The notes under the pieces: model-generated
Told to the model about the DNA's origin: nothing
Seen by the model: only the letters and a program-made list of their open reading frames with translations
Databases searched by the model: none
Translations under genes and position numbers: made by a program
In this document: positions 35,226 to 44,973 of the stretch, in pieces
Numbering within the stretch: the first letter of the stretch is position 1
Layout: every line of letters begins with the position of its first letter
Origin: 34-65-8 sp963529855
GTDB taxonomy: Bacteria; Pseudomonadota; Alphaproteobacteria; Sphingomonadales; Sphingomonadaceae
NCBI GenBank assembly: GCA_963529855.1
Contig: CAURZK010000001.1
Span: 558,001-622,000, forward strand
Direction: 5' to 3'
Length of the DNA: 64,000 bases

Positions 35226-36746
35226 ATGTCGCGTGAAAACCCGATGCAATTCGTAATCGCCGGCGGCGGGACTGCCGGCTGGATGGCAGCGGCCGCGCTG
35301 GCGCGCTTTTCGCCGCCCGGCACGCGCATCGCACTGATCGAGAGCGAAGCGATCGGGACCGTCGGCGTTGGCGAGGCAACGATCCCGCAAATCCATCTAT
35401 TCAACGGCGCGCTCGGTTTCGAAGAAGCCGCCTTCGTTCGCGAAACCAAGGCCAGTTTCAAGCTGGGCATCGCGTTCGACGGCTGGACCCGCCCCGGCGA
35501 GGCCTACATGCACGCCTTCGGCAACATCGGCCGCGCGCACGGGCTGTTGCCATTCCAGCATTACTGGCTGCGGGCGAAGGCCGCCGGGTTTGCCAAACCG
35601 CTGCAGCGCTACTCGCTCAACGAACTGGCCGCGCGCACGATGCGCATGCAGCGCGGTCGGGCGGCGCCGCAGGGGGCGGAAATGCCCTATGCCTACCATT
35701 TCGACGCCGGTCTCTATGCCGCATTCCTGCGCCGCTATGCCGAAAGCCTGGGCGTCGTCCGGCATGAAGGGGTGATCACCCGGGTAGAGCGTGAAGGCGA
35801 GAGCGGGAACATCGCCGCGCTCCAACTCGATGCCGAACGCCGGGTGGAAGGTGACTTCTTCATCGACTGCACCGGCTTTCGCGCGCTTCTGCTGGGTGAT
35901 GCGCTGGGTGTCGGGTTCGACGACTGGACGCAGTACCTGCCCTGCGATCGCGCGATGGCCGTGCCTTGCGCCAATGGCGGCGACTTTGCCCCCTACACCC
36001 GCGCAACTGCGCGCAAGGCCGGGTGGCAATGGCGCATTCCCCTGCAACACCGCATCGGCAACGGTCTGGTGTTCAGTTCCGCGCATCTCAGCGATGACGA
36101 GGCGGCCGCCATCCTGCTCGCCAACCTCGACGGCGAACCTCTCGCCGATCCCCGCCCCATCCAGTTCACCACTGGCAAGCGGGCCCGCCACTGGGACCGC
36201 AACAGCGTCGCCATTGGCCTTGCCGCGGGGTTCATGGAACCACTGGAATCGACGAGCATCCATCTCGTTCAGAGCGCGATCAGCCGGCTGCTGGCGGTCA
36301 TGCCATCTGGCAAACCGGACCCGGCCATCATCGACTGGTTCAATGCGCAGGCGGAATTCGAGTGGACCCGGATCCGCGCTTTTCTGGTCCTCCATTACAC
36401 CGCCAACGCGCGCGAAGGCGAACCGTTCTGGGACATGGTGCGGCACATGCCCCTGCCCGAAACGCTTTCCGCCAAGCTCGACCAGTGGCGCGCAACCGGG
36501 TTCATCCACCGCGAGCACGAGGAACTGTTCACTGAAGTGGGCTGGTTCCAGGTGCTCGCCGGTCAGAATGTGGCAGCGCGCGGTTATAACCCGCTCGCCG
36601 ATGCGCTGCCGCAGGCCGAGCTGCGCGCATTGCTCGACGGAACCGAGCAGGCGCTGGTCGAACAGGTCAGGACGATGCCGCGCCACCTCGATTTCCTGCA
36701 GGCTTTCATCGAGCCGCACCGCCATCCCTTCGGAGCCACTGCATGA
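35226..36746 (+). CDS. Flavin-dependent tryptophan-halogenase-like protein (halogenase 1)
   Basis: This 506-residue protein has the FAD motif GGGTAGW at 13-19, the conserved lysine at residue 79 (SFKLGI, equal to the catalytic Lys of PrnA), the family WxWxIP motif (WQWRIP, 267-272) and the glutamate in EPLESTSIH (Glu341). All features for making and guiding hypohalous acid from FADH2, O2 and halide are therefore kept. No signal peptide, so cytoplasmic. Substrate unknown; related TonB-linked enzymes from Brevundimonas and Xanthomonas halogenate free indoles in vitro. The start at 35226 is a choice among several in-frame ATGs. It overlaps the next gene by 4 bp. Confidence 0.88.
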   Translation: MSRENPMQFVIAGGGTAGWMAAAALARFSPPGTRIALIESEAIGTVGVGEATIPQIHLFNGALGFEEAAFVRETKASFKLGIAFDGWTRPGEAYMHAFGNIGRAHGLLPFQHYWLRAKAAGFAKPLQRYSLNELAARTMRMQRGRAAPQGAEMPYAYHFDAGLYAAFLRRYAESLGVVRHEGVITRVEREGESGNIAALQLDAERRVEGDFFIDCTGFRALLLGDALGVGFDDWTQYLPCDRAMAVPCANGGDFAPYTRATARKAGWQWRIPLQHRIGNGLVFSSAHLSDDEAAAILLANLDGEPLADPRPIQFTTGKRARHWDRNSVAIGLAAGFMEPLESTSIHLVQSAISRLLAVMPSGKPDPAIIDWFNAQAEFEWTRIRAFLVLHYTANAREGEPFWDMVRHMPLPETLSAKLDQWRATGFIHREHEELFTEVGWFQVLAGQNVAARGYNPLADALPQAELRALLDGTEQALVEQVRTMPRHLDFLQAFIEPHRHPFGATA

Positions 36747-38590
36747 TCCGCCTTACTCTGCCCCTGGTGGCCCTCAGCCTGTCGATGAGCGCGCAGTCGA
36801 TACTGCACGCGCAGCCGGCCGCCGCCCCCGCAGACACCGCAGTCAACTTTCGCGATCGGTCGCAGTCGGACGAGGTGATCTATTTCGTCCTGCCCGATCG
36901 GTTTGCCAACGGCGATCCCCGCAACGACCGCGGCGGAATCAAGGGCGACCGCCTGGCGACCGGTTTCGATCCGGCCAGCCGCGGTTTCTATCACGGCGGT
37001 GACCTTGCCGGGCTGACCGGCAAGCTCGATTATCTGCAAGGGCTTGGCGTGACCGCGATCTGGTTCGCGCCGATCTTCAAGAACAAGCCGGTGCAAGGCC
37101 CGGCGGGGGACGAAAGCGCGGGCTACCACGGTTACTGGGTGACCGACTTCACCAGCGTCGACCCGCATTTCGGCACCAACGACGAATTCAAGGCCTTCGT
37201 CGAGGCGGCGCACGCGCGCGGGATGAAGGTCTATATGGACATCATCACCAACCACACCGCCGACGTCATCAAGTACCGCGAAGGCGACGCGAACGGTTAC
37301 AAGTATCGCCACCACGCCGATTACCCCTATTCGCGCCGAGGCGGCGTGGACGGCAAGCCGATCAACCAGGGCTTCAGGGGCGGCAGCGTGCGGACGCAGG
37401 AAAACTTCGCCCGCCTGACCGACCCCAGCTACGCCTACACGCCTTTCGTCCCCCGGGCGGAGCGGAAGGTAAAGGTGCCAGCCTGGCTCAACGATCCGAT
37501 CTATTACCACAACCGCGGTGACAGCTACTGGCAGGGCGAGAGCGCGGTTTACGGCGATTTCGTTGGCCTGGACGACCTTTTCACCGAGCATCCGCGTGTC
37601 GTCGCCGGGATGATCGAGATCTACGGCGACTGGATCGACAAGTTCGGCATCGATGGTTTCCGCATCGATACCGCCAAGCACGTAAACCCGGAATTCTGGC
37701 AAGAGTTCGTTCCTGCCATGCTCGATCGCGCAAAGGCCCGTGGCATTCCCAACTTCCACATCTTTGGCGAGGTCGCGACGACGGACGTCGACCCTGCATT
37801 GACCGCACGCTGGACACGCATCGCGGGCCTGCCGACCAATCTCGACATGGCCTTCGCTGCCGCAGCGCAGGGTGTGGTGTCGGGCAAGCTGCCGCCATCC
37901 GCGATGGCGCGGCTGCTGGAGGATGACGCGCTGTACGAAGGCGGCACGGCCACCTTGCTGAAAACACCTACATTCCTGGGCAATCACGATTTCGGGCGCT
38001 TTTCAATGTTCCTGAAGCAGGCCAACCCCAATGCCAACGATGCGGAAATGCTCGCCCGCGCCATGCTCGGCAATGCCATGCTGTTCGGCCTGCGCGGTGT
38101 ACCGGTGATCTATTACGGCGACGAGCAGGGCTTCGTCGCCGACGGTAACGACCAGCGATCGCGCGAGGATATGTTCCCAAGCAAAGTGGCCGAATACAAC
38201 GACAACGACCTGATCGGGACCGCGGCGACGACGGCCGACGACAACTTCGATCAGAGCCACCCGCTTTATCGGCAGATCGCCACGCTGGCGGCTGCGCGCA
38301 AGGCGCACCTTGCACTGCGCCATGGGCTGACCACGATACGCGCCTACGACCACGAAGGTCCCGGATTGCTTGCGGTAACTCGCCGTGATCCAGCAAGCGG
38401 CGAGCGGGTGCTGGTCGCGTTCAACACCGGCAATTCGGCGCTGAACCGCAATGTCGCGATCGATTATGACATCTCCGCCGTTACCGCCATTGCTGGCCAA
38501 TGCCCTGCCGGTGTCGCAGCGCCGGGTTCGGTCGCACTCACCCTGCCCGCATTCGGTTATGCGATCTGCACGCTCGGCAAGGACAACTGA
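36743..38590 (+). CDS. Exported GH13 alpha-amylase / cyclomaltodextrinase-like enzyme
   Basis: This 615-residue protein has a signal peptide (MIRLTLPLVALSLSMSAQSILHA). GH13 regions: DIITNHTAD near 166, nucleophile Asp309 (GIDGFRIDTAKH), acid/base Glu343 (IFGEVA) and Asp416 (LGNHDFGRF). A C-terminal all-beta domain follows the barrel. It should hydrolyse imported maltodextrins in the periplasm. Its ATG overlaps the halogenase stop (ATGA), so the two are co-translated. Confidence 0.93.
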   Translation: MIRLTLPLVALSLSMSAQSILHAQPAAAPADTAVNFRDRSQSDEVIYFVLPDRFANGDPRNDRGGIKGDRLATGFDPASRGFYHGGDLAGLTGKLDYLQGLGVTAIWFAPIFKNKPVQGPAGDESAGYHGYWVTDFTSVDPHFGTNDEFKAFVEAAHARGMKVYMDIITNHTADVIKYREGDANGYKYRHHADYPYSRRGGVDGKPINQGFRGGSVRTQENFARLTDPSYAYTPFVPRAERKVKVPAWLNDPIYYHNRGDSYWQGESAVYGDFVGLDDLFTEHPRVVAGMIEIYGDWIDKFGIDGFRIDTAKHVNPEFWQEFVPAMLDRAKARGIPNFHIFGEVATTDVDPALTARWTRIAGLPTNLDMAFAAAAQGVVSGKLPPSAMARLLEDDALYEGGTATLLKTPTFLGNHDFGRFSMFLKQANPNANDAEMLARAMLGNAMLFGLRGVPVIYYGDEQGFVADGNDQRSREDMFPSKVAEYNDNDLIGTAATTADDNFDQSHPLYRQIATLAAARKAHLALRHGLTTIRAYDHEGPGLLAVTRRDPASGERVLVAFNTGNSALNRNVAIDYDISAVTAIAGQCPAGVAAPGSVALTLPAFGYAICTLGKDN

Positions 38591-38595
38591 TCGCA

Positions 38596-40221
38596 ATGGC
38601 AACTGCCCAATTCCCGGCCGTGCGCCCCGACCTTGCCCGCCCCTGGTGGAAAGGCGCGGCGATCTATCAGATCTATCCGCGCAGCTTCCAGGATTCGAAT
38701 GGCGACGGGATCGGCGATCTGCCGGGCATCACCAGCAGGCTGGTTCATGTCGCCGATCTGGGCGTCGACGCGATCTGGATCAGCCCGTTCTTCAAGAGCC
38801 CGATGAAGGACTTCGGTTACGACGTCGCGGATTATTGCGACGTCGATCCGATCTTCGGCACGCTCGAAGATTTCGATGCACTGGTTGCGCGGGCGCACGA
38901 ACTCGGCCTCAAGGTCTTGATCGACCAGGTCTATTCCCACACTTCCGACCAGCATGCCTGGTTCGCCCAAAGCCGCGCGAGCCGCGACAATCCGCGCGCC
39001 GACTGGTACGTCTGGGCTGACGCGAAGCCTGACGGCACTCCGCCTACCAACTGGCAATCCGTGTTCGGTGGCCCGGCGTGGACCTGGGATGCGCGGCGCG
39101 GGCAATATTACCTGCACAACTTCCTCGCCAGCCAGCCGCAGCTCAACGTCCATAACCCTGCGGTGCAGGACGCGCTGCTTGGCGTGGCGCGGTTCTGGCT
39201 GGATCGCGGCGTCGACGGGTTTCGCATCGATGCGCTCAACTTCGCGATGCACGACCCCGCGTTTCGCGATAACCCGCCGGCCCCGGCCAACGGCAAGACC
39301 CGCACCCGGCCCTTCGATTTCCAGAGCCGCGTCCACAATCAGTCCCACCCCGACATTCCCGCTTTCGTCGCCCGCATTCGCGAAGTGACCGATGGCTATG
39401 ACGCGATCTTCACCGTGGCCGAGGTCGGCGGCGAGGATGCCATTGCCGAAATGCGCGCCTTTACCGCCGATGACCGGCATTTGAATTCCGCTTACGGATT
39501 CAACTTCCTCTATGCTGACGCATTGACGCCTGACCTCGTGTGCGCCGCGCTGGCGGAATGGCCGGATGATCCGGGAATGGGCTGGCCAAGCTGGGCGTTC
39601 GAAAACCACGATGCCCCGCGCGCCGTTTCGCGTTGGGCTGCGCCCGAACATGCCGAGGTCTTCGCGCGCATGAAAATGGCACTGCTGGCGTCGCTACGCG
39701 GCAACGTGATCCTGTTCCAGGGCGAGGAACTGGGGCTGGTGCAGGACCAGATCCCGTTCGAGCAACTCCAGGACCCGGAAGCCATCGCCAACTGGCCGCT
39801 CACCCTATCGCGCGACGGTGTCCGCACGCCCATGCCCTGGACCACGCAGGACGAGCATGGCGGTTTCACCCAAGGCACCCCGTGGCTGCCCCTGAGCGAG
39901 GCGAACATGGCCCGCGCAATCGACCGGCAGGCGGGTGACCCCGCTTCCCTGCTGGCGCTGACGCGAGAATTGCTGGCGCTGCGCCGCGCGCATCCCGCCT
40001 TGCGCGAAGGCACGGTGCAATGCCGCACGGATGGCGACCTGCTCGAACTGGTGCGCATACATCGGGACAACCGCCTGCGCTGTCTGTTCAACCTCGGCAC
40101 CGGATCGGTCCTGTTGTCGGGCCTGTCCGGAAACACCCTGGTCGCGCTGGGAGGCGCGACGGCTGACGTGCTGCCACCTTACGGCGCGCTGATACTGGAG
40201 GAACAACAATGCGTGCCCTGA
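38596..40221 (+). CDS. Cytoplasmic GH13 alpha-glucosidase
   Basis: This 541-residue enzyme has no signal peptide and starts MATAQFPAVRPDLARPWWKGAAIYQIYPRSF, typical of oligo-1,6-glucosidase/alpha-glucosidases (GH13 subfamilies 23/31). Nucleophile Asp212 (DGFRIDALN), acid/base Glu276 (TVAEVGG) and Asp342 (ENHDAPR) are all present. It releases glucose from maltose and short dextrins inside the cell, which fits the MFS transporter of the opposite operon. The start lies 5 bp after the previous stop, and the 3' end overlaps the GH97 gene by 13 bp. Confidence 0.93.
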   Translation: MATAQFPAVRPDLARPWWKGAAIYQIYPRSFQDSNGDGIGDLPGITSRLVHVADLGVDAIWISPFFKSPMKDFGYDVADYCDVDPIFGTLEDFDALVARAHELGLKVLIDQVYSHTSDQHAWFAQSRASRDNPRADWYVWADAKPDGTPPTNWQSVFGGPAWTWDARRGQYYLHNFLASQPQLNVHNPAVQDALLGVARFWLDRGVDGFRIDALNFAMHDPAFRDNPPAPANGKTRTRPFDFQSRVHNQSHPDIPAFVARIREVTDGYDAIFTVAEVGGEDAIAEMRAFTADDRHLNSAYGFNFLYADALTPDLVCAALAEWPDDPGMGWPSWAFENHDAPRAVSRWAAPEHAEVFARMKMALLASLRGNVILFQGEELGLVQDQIPFEQLQDPEAIANWPLTLSRDGVRTPMPWTTQDEHGGFTQGTPWLPLSEANMARAIDRQAGDPASLLALTRELLALRRAHPALREGTVQCRTDGDLLELVRIHRDNRLRCLFNLGTGSVLLSGLSGNTLVALGGATADVLPPYGALILEEQQCVP

Positions 40222-42230
40222 TCGGCCTTCTGGCCATGACCTGCCTTTCGGCGCCCGCGCTGGCGGCGACTGTCGCTTCGCCCAATGGCTCCATCGTGGT
40301 GGAGCTGGATGCCGATGGCGAAGGCATCCCCTTCTACATGGTCACACGCGACGGCAAGCCGCTGATCGCCAAATCGAACCTAGGGTTCAATTTCACTGAC
40401 GACGATCCAATGCGGCGCAATTTCGCGGTCGTTGCCGAAACGCGCAATGCAGTCGACACCAGGTGGGAACAGCCCTGGGGCGAAAGTCGCTCGGTGGCAG
40501 ACAAGCACAACGAGCTGGCGCTGACCTTCGCGGAAAAGGACGACACGCCCCGCCGCATAACCGTGCGCCTGCGCGTGTTCGATGACGGCGTCGGCTTCCG
40601 CTATGAACTTCCCGAGCAGGCGCATTTCAAGACTGCCAACATCGCCGAGGAACTGACCGAGTTCAATCTCGCCCGCGATGCGACCGCGTGGTGGATCCAG
40701 GCGGGTGACTGGAACCGCTACGAATATCTCTACGCCAAAACGCCCGCGAGCGCGGTTTCGGTGGCGCACACGCCCATCACCATGCGGTTCGACGATGGCA
40801 CGCACCTGTCGTTCCACGAAGCGGCGCTGGTCGATTATTCCGGCATGTGGCTGCGGCGGATGCAGGGCACCAATTTCCGCGCGCAGCTTTCGCCCAGCCC
40901 CTACGGACCCAAGGTTACGCGGCAGGCACCGTTCAACACGCCCTGGCGCACGCTTCGGATCACCGGCGATGCGGCGAAGCTTTACGAAAGCAACCTCGAG
41001 CTCAATCTCAACGAGCCAAACAAGCTGGGCGATGTCAGCTGGGTCAAGCCGCACAAGTACATCGGCATCTGGTGGGAAATGCACCTCGACCAGTCGGGCT
41101 GGGCAAGCGGACCCAAACACGGGGCGACCACCGCCAATGCCAAAAGGCACATCGACTTTGCGGCCAAGCACGGATTCCGCGGCGTCCTGATCGAAGGCTG
41201 GAACCTGGGGTGGGACGGCAATTGGTTCGGCAACGGGCGCGACTTCGATTTCACCAAGGCCTATCCCGATTTCGATATCGATGAAGTCGCCGCCTACGCG
41301 CGCAAGAAAGGCGTGCGGATCATCGGCCACCATGAAACCGGCGGCAACATCAAGGTCTACGAAAGCCAGCTGGAAGATGCGATGGCGCTGTACGAACGCC
41401 TCGGGATCGATGCGGTCAAGACGGGCTATGTCGCCGACGCTGGCGGCGTGATCGCCGACGATGGCAAGGGCGGGGAAATAATGGCCTGGCACGACGGGCA
41501 GATCCAGTCGCGCCATCACCTCAAGGTCGTCGAGACTGCGGCCCGACACAAGATCGCGGTCAACCCGCACGAACCGATCAAGGATACCGGTCTCAGGCGC
41601 ACATACCCCAACTGGGTCGCTCGTGAGGGCGCGCGCGGCGCGGAATACGATGCCTGGGGCGTCCCCAAGAACCTGCCCGATCACGTACCGACGCTGGTGT
41701 GGACGCGGATGCTGGCGGGGCCCTTCGATTACACGCCGGGCGTCTTCAGCCTGGCCGGCAGGGGCGCGACTTCACCCGATATTCCCTCCACCCTGGCGCG
41801 CCAGCTCGCGTTCTACGTGGTGATCTATTCGCCGATCCAGATGGTGGCGGACCTGCCGGAAAACCTGGAGAAATGGCCGCGCGCGCTCGATTTCGTGAAG
41901 CGCGTTCCGGTCGATTGGGCCGAAACGCGCGTGCTGGATGGCGCGATCGGCGAATATGCGGTGATCGCGCGCAAGGACCGGGCGAGTGCGAACTGGTACG
42001 TCGGCGGCGTGACCGATGCCAACGCGCGGCCCCAGACGATCAAGCTCAATTTCCTCGACGAGGGGCGCCGCTACACCGCTACCGTGTGGCGCGACGGTAA
42101 CGGCGCGGACGGGCTCGGCACCGATCGCCATGCGATGACGGTCGAAACCCGCCGTGTCCGGCGTGGCGATACGCTGGACGTTCCGATGGCACGCGCGGGC
42201 GGCTTCGCGGTCGAACTGAAGGCCGAGTGA
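40209..42230 (+). CDS. GH97 alpha-glucosidase (SusB-like), exported
   Basis: This 673-residue enzyme has a signal peptide (MRALIGLLAMTCLSAPALA), an N-terminal beta-sandwich, a barrel (GIWWEMHLDQSGWASG, EGWNLGWDGNW) and a C-terminal beta domain. Glutamates at 376 (GHHETGG), 455 (NPHEPIKDTG) and 473 (AREGARG) correspond by motif to the base pair and acid of Bacteroides SusB, so an inverting alpha-glucosidase is expected rather than the retaining GH97b type. It would finish periplasmic breakdown of dextrins to glucose. Confidence 0.92.
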   Translation: MRALIGLLAMTCLSAPALAATVASPNGSIVVELDADGEGIPFYMVTRDGKPLIAKSNLGFNFTDDDPMRRNFAVVAETRNAVDTRWEQPWGESRSVADKHNELALTFAEKDDTPRRITVRLRVFDDGVGFRYELPEQAHFKTANIAEELTEFNLARDATAWWIQAGDWNRYEYLYAKTPASAVSVAHTPITMRFDDGTHLSFHEAALVDYSGMWLRRMQGTNFRAQLSPSPYGPKVTRQAPFNTPWRTLRITGDAAKLYESNLELNLNEPNKLGDVSWVKPHKYIGIWWEMHLDQSGWASGPKHGATTANAKRHIDFAAKHGFRGVLIEGWNLGWDGNWFGNGRDFDFTKAYPDFDIDEVAAYARKKGVRIIGHHETGGNIKVYESQLEDAMALYERLGIDAVKTGYVADAGGVIADDGKGGEIMAWHDGQIQSRHHLKVVETAARHKIAVNPHEPIKDTGLRRTYPNWVAREGARGAEYDAWGVPKNLPDHVPTLVWTRMLAGPFDYTPGVFSLAGRGATSPDIPSTLARQLAFYVVIYSPIQMVADLPENLEKWPRALDFVKRVPVDWAETRVLDGAIGEYAVIARKDRASANWYVGGVTDANARPQTIKLNFLDEGRRYTATVWRDGNGADGLGTDRHAMTVETRRVRRGDTLDVPMARAGGFAVELKAE

Positions 42231-43747
42231 GCACGGCCGCGCCCCCGCGCGTCGTCGTGCTGGGCGGGGGCAGCGCGGGCTGGATCACCGCCTGTCTGCT
42301 CCACCATCAGTGGCAGGCGCGCGGCAGCGCGGTCACGGTGGTCGAGAGCCCGGAGATCGGGATCATCGGGGTGGGCGAAGGTTCGACCCCGCAATTGAAG
42401 GCGTTTTTTGACCACCTCGGCATTGACGAGGCAAACTGGATGGCCGCCTGCGACGCGACCTACAAGCTGGGAATCCGGTTCACCGGGTGGAGCGAGCGGC
42501 CGGGCTTCGAAAGCTATTTCCACCCCTTCCCCGGCCCGGTCGATCTCCACACCGAACCGGGCTTCGAACATAATTGCGCACTGGCGCGGCGCGGGTTCGA
42601 CGTGTCTGCGCACCCGGACGACTGGTTCCTCGCCACCACGCTGGCAGAAGCACGCAAGGCACCGCAGGCGGCCGCGAACTTTCCCTTCCCGCCCAGCTAC
42701 GGCTACCACTTCGATGCCTACAAGCTCGGCGCGTTCCTGCGCGACTGGGCGGTGCCGCGCGGGGTGGAGCATCGCCCGCTGAAGGTGATCGAGGTCGAGC
42801 TGTCCGACAGCGGCGACATCGCCGCGCTGCTGTGCGAAGGCGGCGAGCGGATCGAAGGCGACCTGTTCGTCGATTGCTCAGGCTTCCGCAGCGTGCTGGC
42901 GCAGGAGAATCTGGGCGCGGAATTCATCTCCTTCGGCAACAACCTGTTCAACGACCGTGCCGTCGTCATGCCCACGACGCATTCCGAACCGGTGACGCCG
43001 CAGACGGGCGCGATCGCGATGCGCGCGGGCTGGCGTTGGCACATCCCGCTCACCACGCGGGTCGGCAACGGCTACGTCTACTCCTCCCGCCACATCGGAG
43101 ACGAGGATGCGGAGGCGGAACTGCGCAGCGCCATCGGAATGGAAGGCGCTGAGCAGCCCGCGCGGTTCCTGAAAATGAAGGTTGGGCGCGTGCGGGATAC
43201 CTGGCACCGCAACTGCCTCGCCGCAGGCCTTGCGCAAGGGTTCATCGAGCCGCTGGAGGCGACCGCGCTCCACATCGTCATTGCGACTGCGCTGGAGTTT
43301 GCCCGCGCGTTCGAGGATGCTGCATTTACGGACGCAAACCGCGATGCCTTCAACGCCAGCATCGCCGCGCGTTATGACGGGATACGCGACTACATCGTCG
43401 CCCATTACCGCCTGAACCAGCGCACTGACACGCCCTACTGGCGCGAAAATGCCGCCAACCAGAACTTGCCCGATGGTCTGAAAGCGATGATGACCGCCTG
43501 GTTCCGGCAGGAGGACATCGGCGCGGCCATCGCCCGGACCTACGACCAGGCGCCATACCCCCGCATGAGCTGGCACGCGTTGTTCGCCGGCTACGGCACC
43601 TTCCCGGCTCCGGAAAAGATGCAGCTGCTACCGCCCGGCGCGCGCGGTGCCGATCATGCCGCGACCCGGGCGATGCTCGCCGCGTGCGCGACCAATTTCC
43701 CCGATTACGCGCCGATTACATGGAACGCGCGATCACCATCTTCATGA
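42227..43747 (+). CDS. Flavin-dependent tryptophan-halogenase-like protein (halogenase 2)
   Basis: This 506-residue protein has FAD motif GGGSAGW at 13-19, Lys80 (TYKLGI), WRWHIP at 269-274 and Glu344 (EPLEATALH in place of the usual EPLESTSIH). It differs clearly from halogenases 1 and 3 around residues 90-150, including an aromatic/Pro-rich stretch (FHPFPGPVDL), and so belongs to another branch. The catalytic Lys and Glu are kept. It begins with GTG overlapping the GH97 stop (GTGA) and closes the operon. Its 3' end overlaps the convergent acyl-CoA dehydrogenase gene by 32 bp. Confidence 0.87.
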   Translation: MSTAAPPRVVVLGGGSAGWITACLLHHQWQARGSAVTVVESPEIGIIGVGEGSTPQLKAFFDHLGIDEANWMAACDATYKLGIRFTGWSERPGFESYFHPFPGPVDLHTEPGFEHNCALARRGFDVSAHPDDWFLATTLAEARKAPQAAANFPFPPSYGYHFDAYKLGAFLRDWAVPRGVEHRPLKVIEVELSDSGDIAALLCEGGERIEGDLFVDCSGFRSVLAQENLGAEFISFGNNLFNDRAVVMPTTHSEPVTPQTGAIAMRAGWRWHIPLTTRVGNGYVYSSRHIGDEDAEAELRSAIGMEGAEQPARFLKMKVGRVRDTWHRNCLAAGLAQGFIEPLEATALHIVIATALEFARAFEDAAFTDANRDAFNASIAARYDGIRDYIVAHYRLNQRTDTPYWRENAANQNLPDGLKAMMTAWFRQEDIGAAIARTYDQAPYPRMSWHALFAGYGTFPAPEKMQLLPPGARGADHAATRAMLAACATNFPDYAPITWNARSPSS

Positions 43748-44879
43748 CCTCGTTCGAGCCGCCGAAAATGCGCGTCACGCGGCTGTCGCGAAACATGCGC
43801 GCGATCGGGTAATCGTTGATGAAGCCCGCGCCGCCATGGAATTGCAGGCATTTGTCGACGACCTCGCCCTGAAGTTCCGTCACCCAGTACTTGGCCATGC
43901 AGGCGGTGGCGACGTCGAGCTCGCCCTTCAGGTGCCGGGCGATGCAATCGTTGACAAACACCCGTGCCGCCGTGCCCCGCGCCTTCAGATCCGCCATAAC
44001 AAACTGGGTGTTCTGGAAATCCCAGATGGTCTGCCCGAAGGCCTTGCGGTTCTTGACGAATTCCATCGTCGTTTCGAGCGCCTTTTCGATCCCCGTGATC
44101 GCGCCCATCGCAATGATCAGGCGTTCCTGCGGCAGCTCGCCCATCAATTGGTAGAAGCCCTTGCCCTCTACCCCGCCAAGGACGTTTTCCGCCGGTACGA
44201 ACACGTTGTCGAAGAACAGTTCGGACGTATCGGCCGCGTCCAGCCCGATCTTGTCGAGCTTCTTGCCGCGCTGGAAGCCTTCGGCGCCTTCCGTCTCCAG
44301 CAGCATCAGCGAAATGCCCTTGGCCCGCTCGCTGGGGTCGGTCTTGGCAACGACGATGATGAAGTCCGCCGTCTGGCCGTTGGAGATATAGGTCTTCGCA
44401 CCGTTGATGCGGTAGCCATTGCCATCCTTCAGTGCCGTTGTCGTGATGCTTTGCAGGTCGGACCCGACGCCGGGCTCGGTCATCGCGATCGCGCTCACCA
44501 GTTCGCCGGTCACCAGACGCGGCAGATATTTCTGCTTCTGCTCCTCCGTCCCGTGGCGCACGAGGTAGGGCAGGATGATGGTGTTGTGGAGGGAAGCGGC
44601 GAACCCCTCGACACCGTGCTGGGCCTGCTGGTCGATCACCACCATTTCGTGCCGGAAATCGCCACCGTGGCCGCCGTATTCGGTCGGCACCGAGACGCCG
44701 AGCAGCCCGGCCGCGCCCGCCTCGCGCCAGAAATCGCGTTCTACCTGGCCATCTTCGCGCCACTTGAGCACGCGCTTTTCCGGAGCGTGTTGCTGATAGA
44801 ACTTGCCGACCGCATCGGCGAAGATCGCGATTTCCTCGTCGTTCATGAATTCGGGCTGGGGCACGTCGATGACGGGCAT
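43716..44879 (-). CDS. Acyl-CoA dehydrogenase
   Basis: This 387-residue flavoenzyme has the family blocks AIAMTEPGVGSDLQSITTTAL (FAD/substrate contacts), YISNGQTADFIIVVAKTD and QFHGGAGFINDYPIARMFRD. The C-terminal FGGSNEVMKMVIAR contains the catalytic glutamate in the usual place. It introduces the 2,3 double bond into acyl-CoA and passes electrons to ETF. The chain specificity is not evident. A divergent alpha/beta hydrolase begins 95 bp away. Confidence 0.94.
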   Translation of the reverse strand: MPVIDVPQPEFMNDEEIAIFADAVGKFYQQHAPEKRVLKWREDGQVERDFWREAGAAGLLGVSVPTEYGGHGGDFRHEMVVIDQQAQHGVEGFAASLHNTIILPYLVRHGTEEQKQKYLPRLVTGELVSAIAMTEPGVGSDLQSITTTALKDGNGYRINGAKTYISNGQTADFIIVVAKTDPSERAKGISLMLLETEGAEGFQRGKKLDKIGLDAADTSELFFDNVFVPAENVLGGVEGKGFYQLMGELPQERLIIAMGAITGIEKALETTMEFVKNRKAFGQTIWDFQNTQFVMADLKARGTAARVFVNDCIARHLKGELDVATACMAKYWVTELQGEVVDKCLQFHGGAGFINDYPIARMFRDSRVTRIFGGSNEVMKMVIARSM

Positions 44880-44951
44880 GGCGCAGGTCCTCTCTCGCGT
44901 TTATCGTTGGACGCCAGCCTATCGCATCGGTAGCGAACCGCAACGCATTTT

Positions 44952-44965
44952 CCGTTTACGTCAGG
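44952..44965. promoter_or_regulatory. TTTACGTCA-type element in the acyl-CoA dehydrogenase / hydrolase promoter
   Basis: CCGTTTACGTCAGG lies just before the hydrolase start. A related TTTACCTAAACGTCAA lies in the enoyl-CoA hydratase/thiolase promoter at 47873. Shared half: TTTACGTCA or AAACGTCAA. Confidence 0.22.
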
Positions 44966-44973
44966 GGAAACTG

